Part shown: positions 34,251 through 41,780 of the stretch, in pieces
Numbering within the stretch: position 1 is the first letter of the stretch
How the letters are laid out: each line of letters begins with the position of its first letter
DNA from: JBBDYH01 sp040901795
Lineage (GTDB): Bacteria; Planctomycetota; Planctomycetia; Pirellulales; JALHPA01
Assembly: GCA_040901795.1 (NCBI GenBank)
Contig: JBBDYH010000001.1
Location: 1 to 56,087, forward strand
Direction of reading: 5' to 3'
DNA: 56,087 bases
Notes under the pieces: model-generated
What the model was told of the DNA's origin: nothing
The model's input: the letters and a program-made list of their open reading frames with translations, nothing else
The model's database searches: none
Program-made: the position numbers and the translations under genes

Positions 34251-35675
34251 TCATCGCTGATGCCACGGGCCGGTGACTGCCAGCGTCGCGCCGGGGCTGA
34301 ACAGGTTGACGAACAGCGTCGTCTCGTCCGGCGAGAAGTTCACCCCGGTCAACTCGGTCGAGTTCTGCGCGTTGCGGGCCAGCGGGTAGATGTCACCCTC
34401 GGGAGTGACGCCCACAAGAAACTGCTGTTCGGCGGCCGCCTCGCCCACGCCGTCCTCGGCGAGCACAAGATCGCCCCAGGGGGCGACCGTGAGGTTGTCG
34501 GCGTTCTCCACCAGCCGGCCATCGTTGGGCTCGATGAACAGCTCCAACCGGCCGGGCGCCTCGGCGGCGCGCCGCGTTCCCTCGTGGGGCGAAGGGACAT
34601 ACTTCCAGATCTGGCCCTTCTTCGCCACGCCGCCGTTCGTACATGCGAAATAGATGCAGTCGTTGCCGTACCACATCCCCTCGCCCCGGGCAAAGCGGGC
34701 CGCACCCGCTGCGAAGCCGCGGTGCCGCAGGTCGTCGAGCGGACTCTCTACCTCGTCCAGATCAATCCAGGTGACCTCCATGGGTTGGCCCGCCTGAACC
34801 GTTGGCTTTTCCCAATTCCGCGTGTCCAGCGAGGGCGCGTCAGATACCACCAGCGCCTGCAGGCGTCCCCCCAAACGAAGTTTGCCCGGCGCGTGCGGGA
34901 TGAACCGGTATATCAACCCGTCGTCGCGGTCTTCGGTCTGGTAAACGATACCGCTGTGGGGATCGACGGCGACGGCCTCGTGGTTGAAGCGGCCCATCGC
35001 CACCAAGGGCACGGGGTCGGCCAGACCGATTTCGGCCGAGGCCGGCACTTCGAAGTTGTAGCCGTGGTCGCGCTCGCGCCCCTTTTCGGCGCGCAGTACG
35101 GTTTCTTCACAGGTGATCCAACTCCCCCATGGCGTTGGCCCGCCGGCGCAGTTGCGGATCGTGCCGGCCAGGCTGAGAAACTGCCGTTCCAGTTTGCCGG
35201 TGCGCGTGTCGTAAACGAGCGTGGTCGTGCCGCCGAGGGCCGGATGCTTGCCGCAGCCGCGGTCGTACAGCATGCATGGCTTGACCAGGTCCAAGAGTTT
35301 ATTCTCGCGACCGAAAGGGCCGCCCGAGCGATCGTCGGGCAGCAGCTCCTGGTTGCGGATGATGATTGTCTTGCCGTCGGGCCCGGCAAACGACGCCGAG
35401 CCGTCGCAGTTGCCAGGCACGCGGAGTCCATCGTCCATCCGCTCGCCCTGCCGGGAGATCACGCGGTAGCTAAAACCCTCGGGCAGGTCGAGGATTTTGT
35501 GGGGATCGGGCACAAGCGGCCCATAACCGGCTCCGGGCTTCGTGGGCGCGGGCGCCGACTGGCCGCGAGCCGTTTGAGGAAACGACAAATAGGTGCGAAG
35601 TCCCGCGAATCCCAAAGCCGTGGCGCCGGTCATCGCCAGGAAGCTTCGTCGGGAAGTATGGTGTTTCATCGGCAT
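34251..35675 (-). CDS. PhoX-like (DUF839) secreted protein with Tat signal
   Basis: A 474-residue protein. The ATG at 35675 is preceded by GGAAAG at good spacing and begins a twin-arginine signal (SRRSFL at residues 8-13, followed by a hydrophobic run). The rest matches the PhoX/DUF839 family, which includes Ca2+-dependent alkaline phosphatases with a beta-propeller fold; GNCDGSASFAGPDGKTIIIRNQE, TPWGSWITCEET and GRFNHEAVAVDPHSG-like segments are visible (regions quoted only in part). Whether all metal ligands are kept was not verified. It is inserted between the cytochrome and padR genes of copy 2, and nothing comparable is present in copy 1. Confidence 0.85.
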   Translation of the reverse strand: MPMKHHTSRRSFLAMTGATALGFAGLRTYLSFPQTARGQSAPAPTKPGAGYGPLVPDPHKILDLPEGFSYRVISRQGERMDDGLRVPGNCDGSASFAGPDGKTIIIRNQELLPDDRSGGPFGRENKLLDLVKPCMLYDRGCGKHPALGGTTTLVYDTRTGKLERQFLSLAGTIRNCAGGPTPWGSWITCEETVLRAEKGRERDHGYNFEVPASAEIGLADPVPLVAMGRFNHEAVAVDPHSGIVYQTEDRDDGLIYRFIPHAPGKLRLGGRLQALVVSDAPSLDTRNWEKPTVQAGQPMEVTWIDLDEVESPLDDLRHRGFAAGAARFARGEGMWYGNDCIYFACTNGGVAKKGQIWKYVPSPHEGTRRAAEAPGRLELFIEPNDGRLVENADNLTVAPWGDLVLAEDGVGEAAAEQQFLVGVTPEGDIYPLARNAQNSTELTGVNFSPDETTLFVNLFSPGATLAVTGPWHQR

Positions 35676-35735
35676 CACGTTCTTTCCAAGGCGACTCGCC
35701 AATCGTACCATGAATACCATCCAGCTTCCACACGC

Positions 35736-35763
35736 TATCGACAATCAATATCGAGTTCCGATA
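35736..35763 (+). promoter_or_regulatory. Predicted PadR operator, site A
   Basis: A TATCG-N18-CGATA element ends two bases before the padR ATG at 35766. It is near-identical to site B 1.6 kb away and similar to site C in front of the other padR gene. It also lies 60 bases upstream of the divergent PhoX-like gene. Confidence 0.75.
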
Positions 35764-35765
35764 GA

Positions 35766-36104
35766 ATGGCCGGCGACGTGCTGCGTTCGTTATTTACCGG
35801 GTTCGTGAGGCTGCACGTGCTATACCATGCAGACAAGGAGCCGATCTGCGGCGTCGAGATCATGGAAGAGCTCAAGCATCACGGCTATCGAATTGGGCCG
35901 GGTACGCTTTATCCGATGCTGCACGACATGGAGGAGGCGGGACACCTCTCCAGCGCCGAGGAAGTGGTCGCGGGCAAGCGTCGCAAGAACTTTCGGATCA
36001 CGGCCAGTGGGAGAAAATTGCTCGGCCAGGCGCGTGTCAAGCTACGAGAGCTTGCCTCGGAGATCATCGACGATCGTGACGCTCGACAAACGAGGAAAAA
36101 ATGA
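35766..36104 (+). CDS. PadR-family transcriptional regulator, copy 2
   Basis: A 112-residue winged-helix regulator, paralogue of 22442-22816. The DNA-binding core (ICGVEIMEELKHHGYRIGPG then TLYPMLHDMEEAGHL) is identical at most positions in the recognition region, so both proteins probably bind the same operators and may cross-regulate. It is 12 residues shorter than copy 1. The ATG at 35766 sits two bases after operator site A. The DoxX gene overlaps its 3' end by four bases. A long in-frame extension upstream is antisense to the PhoX-like gene and is not credible coding sequence. Confidence 0.92.
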   Translation: MAGDVLRSLFTGFVRLHVLYHADKEPICGVEIMEELKHHGYRIGPGTLYPMLHDMEEAGHLSSAEEVVAGKRRKNFRITASGRKLLGQARVKLRELASEIIDDRDARQTRKK

Positions 36105-36574
36105 ACTGGCTCATGTCGACCAATGCTCCCGCCGCCGTGGCGCTCATCCGCTTGCTGGTCGGCGGCGTGTTTCTCTCGGAAGGGATTCAGAAATTCCTCT
36201 ATCCAGATTCCCTGGCTGCGGGCCGGTTCACGAAGATCGGCATTCCGGCCCCGGAGGTCATGGGCCCGTTTGTCGGCGTGGTGGAAATTGTCTGCGGAAG
36301 CTTGGTCCTGCTGGGTCTCGGCACTCGTTTAGCCGCGGTTCTCTTGCTCATCAATATCTCCGTGGCAATCATCTCGACCAAGATACCGATCTTGCTGGGC
36401 CACGGGTTTTGGGGCTTTAACCTCTCCAAACTCGAACGTTACGGGTTCTGGAGCATGCTCCACGAAGCGCGAACCGACTTTTCGATGTGGTTAGGGTTGG
36501 TCTTTCTGCTGATCGTGGGCGCGGGGTCCTTTTCGCTGGATGCCTGGTTCTTCAAGACCGGCAGCCGCGTGTAA
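36101..36574 (+). CDS. DoxX-family membrane protein, copy 2
   Basis: A 157-residue four-helix membrane protein with the signature RLLVGGVFLSEGIQKFLYP, paralogue of 22000-22452. It contains a short insertion (GFWGFNLSKLERYGFWSM) not present in copy 1 and otherwise keeps the EIVCGSLVLLGL and EARTDFSMWLGLVFLLIVGAG regions. Its start overlaps the padR stop (ATGA). Its stop is 13 bases from the stop of the convergent TauE gene. DoxX proteins act at the membrane quinone or thiol level; the precise reaction is unknown. Confidence 0.88.
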   Translation: MNWLMSTNAPAAVALIRLLVGGVFLSEGIQKFLYPDSLAAGRFTKIGIPAPEVMGPFVGVVEIVCGSLVLLGLGTRLAAVLLLINISVAIISTKIPILLGHGFWGFNLSKLERYGFWSMLHEARTDFSMWLGLVFLLIVGAGSFSLDAWFFKTGSRV

Positions 36575-36587
36575 TGGCTGGCAACGA

Positions 36588-37343
36588 CTATAGCCAATCG
36601 ACTTCGCGGGCAAAGCGGAACAGCATGACGAGGCCCAAAGCTAGAACGATCGCAGAGACGATCTTGCGGAACAGTGTTTCCGAGAATCGCTTGAAGAGGC
36701 GATAGCCGGCGAACGTCCCTGCGACTACACCGACGCTCGCCGCCACGATGGCGGGCCACTCCGCCAGCATGTCTTGACCCTCGGTAAACAGATACACCGG
36801 CATGCGCGCGCCGTCCACGATCAACCCGATGGCGGTTGCAGTGGCCAAAAACGAATGCTTCGGCACGTCGAAGCCGAGCAAGGCGGCCGACCGGATGCCA
36901 CCCTGGTTGCCAACCAAACCGCCAAGCAGCCCCGACACAGCCCCCGCGATCCAACCCATCACGCCACCGAATCGCATTCGCTCCGCAAGACCCAGCAAGC
37001 CGGTCACACCGGCGAAGACGAGCAGCAGACCGAAGACGGCCGTCAGGATTGGGCTTTTGACAAATGTGTGCAAGAGTGCACCGGTCAAGCCGCCGGCGGC
37101 GCTCGTCAGGCCAAACCCGATCAACAAGCGCCGATCGACATGCTGGCGCAGCGTGAAGAATCGCACCGCGGTGCCGATCAAGTGTGGGATCGAAACGACC
37201 GCCACCGCTAACTTGAACCCAATTTGCACACCCAATAACGGCGTGAGCAAACTCCCAATTCCAAAGCCGCTGATCGAGGCAATCCCGCCCGCCACGAACG
37301 CGACAACGAACACCACGAGGAGAAACGGATCAAGTGACATCAT
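36588..37343 (-). CDS. TauE/SafE-family exporter, copy 2
   Basis: A 251-residue membrane protein, paralogue of 23582-24331 with both glycine-rich repeat motifs conserved. The ATG at 37343 (or the next codon) was chosen to match copy 1. In contrast to copy 1 it is not downstream of the cytochrome. It is convergent to DoxX and starts 16 bases after the glycosyltransferase stop on the minus strand, so it could be transcribed with the glycan genes. This points to rearrangement after the duplication. Confidence 0.88.
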   Translation of the reverse strand: MMSLDPFLLVVFVVAFVAGGIASISGFGIGSLLTPLLGVQIGFKLAVAVVSIPHLIGTAVRFFTLRQHVDRRLLIGFGLTSAAGGLTGALLHTFVKSPILTAVFGLLLVFAGVTGLLGLAERMRFGGVMGWIAGAVSGLLGGLVGNQGGIRSAALLGFDVPKHSFLATATAIGLIVDGARMPVYLFTEGQDMLAEWPAIVAASVGVVAGTFAGYRLFKRFSETLFRKIVSAIVLALGLVMLFRFAREVDWL

Positions 37344-37359
37344 TTCGGTGTGACCGCGA

Positions 37360-38526
37360 CTACCGCTCGTCGCCCACGCCGGCCTCGGCCAGCTTGAGGA
37401 GCTCGGCGGCGTTTTCCGCTTCGGAGAGATCGACGCCACCGGTGCCACCGCGAACCATGTCTAACAGTGCACTGGACTGGTCGAGCAGCTCCTGGTACTC
37501 CTCGTCCCATTCTTCGACGCCGGCCAGGCAGGGGGGCGCGATCGGCTCCGCTTTGTGCTCGACGACTCGGTCAATTATATACAGCGGCCGGCCGCGCACC
37601 TGGTCATAGATGCGGATCACGTACTCGCCGAGCATGCTGATGCCCAAGGCGTTGAGGGCGCCAAAAAAGCTGGCGCTCAGGATGTACGATGTCCAGCCCG
37701 GTATCGCCAGGTCGGTAAACACTCGCACATAAAGGCAGGCAACCGTCAATGCCAGGAACAATCCCAGCGCGGCATAGCCAATCGTGTAGAAGATCGACAG
37801 CGGCAGTGTGGAGAAGGAGAAGATCGCCGTCTTCGCCAGCCGCCACAGCCCACGCAACGAGACGCGCGGGCGATCGTCGTACCGCGCGTTGCGCTCGACC
37901 TCGACGCCCGTCTGTCGAAATCCGACCCACGAGCGCAGACCGGGGAGATAGCGGTCGCGTTCGGCCAGCTCGACGATCTGCTTGACAACGCGCGCGTCGA
38001 TCAAGCCGAAGTTGCCGGCGTCGGCGGGGATGCGCGTGGTGGCCACTGAGGCCAGCAGTCGATGGAACGTGGCGAACAGGCACCGCTTGAGCCACTGTTC
38101 CTTGCGGTTGACGCGAATGGCGTAAACGACGTCGTAACCCTCCTGCCACTTCGCCAACAATTGCTCGATCGCTTCAGGAGCATCCTGCAAGTCAGAATCC
38201 ATCAGCACCACGGCATCGCCGCCGGCGTGAGCAAGTCCGGCTTGTACGGCCGCCTGATGACCAAAGTTGCGGGAAAAGTGGATGACGCGGACTTCGTGGT
38301 GACTATCGGCCAGCCGGTCCAGGATTCGCGCACTGTCGTCGCACGAGCCGTCGTTGACGAAAATGATTTCGGCATTCGTCCCGCAGCGTCCGATGGCCGT
38401 GGTGAGTTGTTCGAACAGCGCCTCCAGCACGGCGGCTTCGTTGTACACCGGTAAGACGATGCTGATCAATGAGTCTGGCAGCGGTGGCCGCGTGTCGCCT
38501 TCGTCGCGGAAATCGTATTGCATCAT
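37360..38526 (-). CDS. Family 2 glycosyltransferase (DPM1/GtrB-like)
   Basis: A 388-residue membrane-bound glycosyltransferase. The GT-A domain has VLPVYNE at 24-30, VNDGS near 57-61 and the metal-binding DSDLQD at 110-115. Two C-terminal membrane helices near residues 235-300 are as in GtrB/ArnC-type enzymes, which make polyprenyl-phosphate sugars. About 80 acidic residues follow the helices, an unusual tail. The start is ATG at 38526, sharing a base with the upstream gene's stop (TGATG), so translation is coupled. Its lipid-linked sugar would suit a GT-C enzyme such as the neighbouring large membrane protein. Confidence 0.9.
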   Translation of the reverse strand: MMQYDFRDEGDTRPPLPDSLISIVLPVYNEAAVLEALFEQLTTAIGRCGTNAEIIFVNDGSCDDSARILDRLADSHHEVRVIHFSRNFGHQAAVQAGLAHAGGDAVVLMDSDLQDAPEAIEQLLAKWQEGYDVVYAIRVNRKEQWLKRCLFATFHRLLASVATTRIPADAGNFGLIDARVVKQIVELAERDRYLPGLRSWVGFRQTGVEVERNARYDDRPRVSLRGLWRLAKTAIFSFSTLPLSIFYTIGYAALGLFLALTVACLYVRVFTDLAIPGWTSYILSASFFGALNALGISMLGEYVIRIYDQVRGRPLYIIDRVVEHKAEPIAPPCLAGVEEWDEEYQELLDQSSALLDMVRGGTGGVDLSEAENAAELLKLAEAGVGDER

Positions 38527-40718
38527 CAACCATCCCGGGGGTAGCTGGATTCGCCAGAATTCTGGCTTCCCGAACTCTGGCGAGTTCGGCTACGGCGTCC
38601 TGACAGTCGGCTCATGGCGAGCAAAAGTCCTAAAAAGCCTAGGCCACAAACCGAAGCGGCGCGGCCGTATTGCAGGCTCGCAGGGGCGAAACGGAATTCG
38701 ACGGCTGAGGTGCCGGGCGGGAACTGGCAACCCAGGAAATCGCCGTGAATTCGTAGAGTTTTGAGGGTCGTGCCGCCGGCCGAGGCGGTCCAGCCGCGAT
38801 GGTAGCTTTCGGTCAAGGCAAGGATCGCGTGCTCGGGCGAGGCCGCTATGACAATGATCTCCCCCGGACGGTCGCTAATGATTTGCACCGAGCCCGCGGC
38901 CGGCGGAGCGGTTTCGACTTCGTCGAAAAACGGCTTCACCAGCCGCACCCGCGGTAAGGGATCGGGCACTTCGAGCCAACCGTCGTTGGTCGCCGAGAGA
39001 CGCCACTCATCTTCGATGTGGGCGGCAGGAGACACGATCTTGACGCCCGCAGAGCGAAGCGCGTCGATCGCGCGGTAGTTGAGCTGACGTGCGGGTTCCA
39101 AACCGGCGTAGCCGTCGATTCTGGAAAAACCGCGCAACAGGATCTGGTTGCCGGCGCGAATGCCTTCGCCGTTTGGCGGGGCCAGGTCAAGAGCCACACG
39201 TGTATCGCCAATGTGGGATGGCGCCGACGTTTGGGCCACGTAGTCGTCAAGGCTCGTGGCGCCGCGATAGACGCCGTACGTAAGTCCGTAAACCCCCAGG
39301 TCGATCGCCATGAATACGACCAGCACGGGCAACGCCCATCGGCGTCCCACGGCGGCACGCCGCACAAGCAATAATCCGAGCAGGAGCAGCAGCGGGCCGC
39401 ACCCTACGAGTTGCGGCGCTGCGACGAACTCGGGCCACAGGATCGGCGCAGTGCCGGCCAGTGCGACGCTGGCCAGTAATAACGCTGCAAACGTCTTGCC
39501 TGGGGTACGAATTGATTGTCTTTCGAACGACGACGTTCGGCAGACTAAGGCAAACCCGATGGCCGCCAGCAATCCAATGCCGAGTTGAATCAGCACTGTC
39601 GCACGACACGGAAAACGGAAACTACCGACGAGCGGAACCGCGGTCAGTAGCCGGTGCAGCGGGCCATAGCTGCCGACCGCCAGTAAACTTCCTGTCACAA
39701 TCAACGCAAGAGCGAATCGGAAAACCGTTTGTTGACCGGCCCGATCCGGCAACAACCGCCGGTTCGCCATCGCGATGGCCGCCAGCAGCAGCGGCGCAAC
39801 GCCCACGTACAGGTTCAGTTCATGCGTGTTCTGCCCCACGACGCGCGTCTCAAACAGGTACGGTGAAATGAGCTGGACGGCGTTGAATGGGTGCAGCGAT
39901 CCCCAGGCGGCGAAGGAAGCGTCGGCGTCATGCCTCACGGAATCGCCCAGCGCCTCGAGCGTGGGGAGCACTTGAACGGCCCCCAAGGCAAGACCAACGA
40001 GCTTAGCGAACGCCCAGGACGCCATGACAGCGACCGTTTGGCGCGCGCCGCCAGCGTCACGCGGTTCGCGTACGATAAAGGCCAGAAACAGACCCTCCGC
40101 AAGGAGCGTGTAAAGCACGTACTGGGGGTATCCGAGCAAAAGCTGCGACCCGGTCAATACGCCAATGAGAGCGACCTCGCCGTAGGGTGGGCCGAGTCCG
40201 CGAGACCCACGCGTGCCGCGTCCTCCCACTCGAACCGCATCGTTCAATCGATCAATTGCGTACAACAACCACGGCACATGCGCGACGACGGCAACGGCAT
40301 TGACGTGCACGAAGTGCAGCAGATTGAAGCCACAGAAGGTGAACGCCATCGCGGCGAACATCGCCTCTGCCCGTCCGAAGCCGCGCCGCCGCATCAACAA
40401 CCACATGCCGGCGAACATGAACGGATAACTCGCCACGCATTCCAAATTCCAGCCCCAATCGAGCGGCAAAAACCGATAAAGCGCCCAATGCAGTGGGTGG
40501 TACGTGCCCGCCTGCCCTTCGCCGGTAAGGTAGACGCCGCCAAACAGATGAGGGCACCAGTCGAACGAGTCGCCGTTTGCAAGCGCATGCGCGTAAAAGT
40601 CACGCAACGGCAGATGGAAAGCGCCCAAGTCATCGGCTGTGTAAACCAGCCCGCAAAGGGCCGGACCGCACAGCGCGACGAACAACGCTAGCGACAAAAG
40701 TGCAATGGTTCTCGTCAT
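38526..40718 (-). CDS. Large membrane protein, YfhO/GT-C-like
   Basis: A 730-residue protein with about 11-13 hydrophobic segments followed by a soluble C-terminal domain of roughly 200 residues. The N-terminal loop has YTADDLGAFHLPLRDFYAHA with an Asp-Asp pair, as in GT-C-fold glycosyltransferases, and the overall plan recalls YfhO-family proteins. The C-terminal 18 or so residues (QSSGSQNSGESSYPRDG) are encoded by an intergenic-type repeat and are probably not functional. The ATG at 40718 overlaps the DUF362 stop by four bases, and the stop abuts the glycosyltransferase start. Transfer of a sugar from a lipid carrier is a plausible role. Confidence 0.75.
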   Translation of the reverse strand: MTRTIALLSLALFVALCGPALCGLVYTADDLGAFHLPLRDFYAHALANGDSFDWCPHLFGGVYLTGEGQAGTYHPLHWALYRFLPLDWGWNLECVASYPFMFAGMWLLMRRRGFGRAEAMFAAMAFTFCGFNLLHFVHVNAVAVVAHVPWLLYAIDRLNDAVRVGGRGTRGSRGLGPPYGEVALIGVLTGSQLLLGYPQYVLYTLLAEGLFLAFIVREPRDAGGARQTVAVMASWAFAKLVGLALGAVQVLPTLEALGDSVRHDADASFAAWGSLHPFNAVQLISPYLFETRVVGQNTHELNLYVGVAPLLLAAIAMANRRLLPDRAGQQTVFRFALALIVTGSLLAVGSYGPLHRLLTAVPLVGSFRFPCRATVLIQLGIGLLAAIGFALVCRTSSFERQSIRTPGKTFAALLLASVALAGTAPILWPEFVAAPQLVGCGPLLLLLGLLLVRRAAVGRRWALPVLVVFMAIDLGVYGLTYGVYRGATSLDDYVAQTSAPSHIGDTRVALDLAPPNGEGIRAGNQILLRGFSRIDGYAGLEPARQLNYRAIDALRSAGVKIVSPAAHIEDEWRLSATNDGWLEVPDPLPRVRLVKPFFDEVETAPPAAGSVQIISDRPGEIIVIAASPEHAILALTESYHRGWTASAGGTTLKTLRIHGDFLGCQFPPGTSAVEFRFAPASLQYGRAASVCGLGFLGLLLAMSRLSGRRSRTRQSSGSQNSGESSYPRDG
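38544..38594. repeat. GAATTCTGGCGAATTC repeat, two diverged units
   Basis: Two units in a row, GGATTCGCCAGAATTC (38547-38562) and GAACTCTGGCGAGTTC (38572-38587), the latter followed by GGCTAC. The second keeps its palindrome through paired changes (AATT to ACT/AGT). The element encodes the end of the YfhO-like protein. Confidence 0.7.
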
Positions 40719-41743
40719 GTGACCAGCCAGCCTGGCTTGGGCCGCAGCGATTTGAGGTGGGCGGCGTCGATGATCTCGAACCGACTCTTGTGATCTTGCC
40801 AGCGCTCGCCGCGCTGCTCGATCCACCTCTCGGCGATCGGACCCAGCCGGTCGGCCGCCAGGCCGAGATAACTAACCTTCGCCGGATCGATATCCATGAT
40901 CCGCGCGACGGTCGCATCGACAGCGGTCGGATTTGTGCCGACGATCACCAGGCCCATCTGCTTGGCGCTGCCCATGATCGGGCCGTCGCCTTCCATGCAC
41001 TCGATGCCATCGACGATGGCAATCGTCTTGGGCAGCGAGGCGTTAATGTCGAACACCGTTTGCGGAATCCCGGCGTGGTGCAGTACGTTCTTCGGCCAGC
41101 CGTACTTGATGCCGGGGATTGTGCCGTAGAGGTTCTTCATCGAGGCCGTGAAACCGACCCAATGGTGCGTCTTCATCTTCGGCATGGAGACGATCAAATC
41201 GGCTTCGATGACCGAGCGGGGAAAGTAAAACCCATCGAGCTTGCTCGCTTTGCCGGCGTTGGGTACGAATCGGACCTCCTCGTAATTGAGGTCGGCAAAC
41301 GCCAACTCCGCCTCGTCAAGCGACTCGCTCATCCGCGATTCGAGCAGCGCCATTTCCGTGTCGCGCACGTGGCCCGGCCCTTCGCCCACGATCACGTCGG
41401 CCCCCCAGCCTCGAAAAACTGCCGCTGAGGCTTGGACCATCGCCGGGTGCGTCGTCATGTGCGGCAATCGCTTCGTTGGTTCGACCAGATTCGGCTTGAG
41501 CAGCACTCGCTTGCCGCGGATTTGTTCGGGCGACACGCCGGTCGCCACGAGCGCATCCCGGATCGTCCGTTCCAAGCTTTTGTCGTACCGTTGACCCGCG
41601 GCGATGAAGACGGGTGACTTATCGCGAAACCAGTTTCGCACGACACCAAACCCGGCGAGCCCCGCCACCGCGGCGCCGGCGCCGATCAACAGCGCTCTGC
41701 GGTCCATGGTCGGTGTTTCAATGGTGGTTTGGCTGGCGTTCAT
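40715..41743 (-). CDS. DUF362 protein with twin-arginine-like signal
   Basis: A 342-residue protein with the DUF362 core: KRVLLKPNLVEP near residue 80, GEGPG near 120, SMPKMKTHHWVGFTASMKNLYG near 190-210 and the terminal VDATVARIMDIDPAKV. No 4Fe-4S cluster cysteines are visible, unlike the ferredoxin-fused members. An N-terminal DRRALLIGAGAAVAGLAGF suggests Tat export or a membrane anchor. Start is ATG at 41743 or 41707; the upstream region is a palindromic repeat that leaves no good ribosome-binding site. It overlaps the YfhO-like gene by four bases. Function of the family is not established. Confidence 0.85.
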   Translation of the reverse strand: MNASQTTIETPTMDRRALLIGAGAAVAGLAGFGVVRNWFRDKSPVFIAAGQRYDKSLERTIRDALVATGVSPEQIRGKRVLLKPNLVEPTKRLPHMTTHPAMVQASAAVFRGWGADVIVGEGPGHVRDTEMALLESRMSESLDEAELAFADLNYEEVRFVPNAGKASKLDGFYFPRSVIEADLIVSMPKMKTHHWVGFTASMKNLYGTIPGIKYGWPKNVLHHAGIPQTVFDINASLPKTIAIVDGIECMEGDGPIMGSAKQMGLVIVGTNPTAVDATVARIMDIDPAKVSYLGLAADRLGPIAERWIEQRGERWQDHKSRFEIIDAAHLKSLRPKPGWLVT

Positions 41744-41780
41744 TTGGAGTGCGATGACTCGTCATCGCTTTGGCTTTCAA
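41738..41780. repeat. Palindromic repeat family 1, copy d
   Basis: The core GCGATGACTCGTCATCGC at 41751-41768 is a perfect palindrome, flanked by TTTGGAGT and TTTGGCTTTC. It directly abuts the DUF362 start codon. Confidence 0.85.

Noticed and set aside
34167..35765. A very long open frame (about 530 codons) upstream of and in frame with the second padR gene
   Set aside because: It is the exact antisense of the PhoX-like gene, has no recognisable domain and is explained by high GC content. The PadR paralogue shows the real start at 35766. The ATG after operator site B is discussed as a possible relic, not as a gene start.
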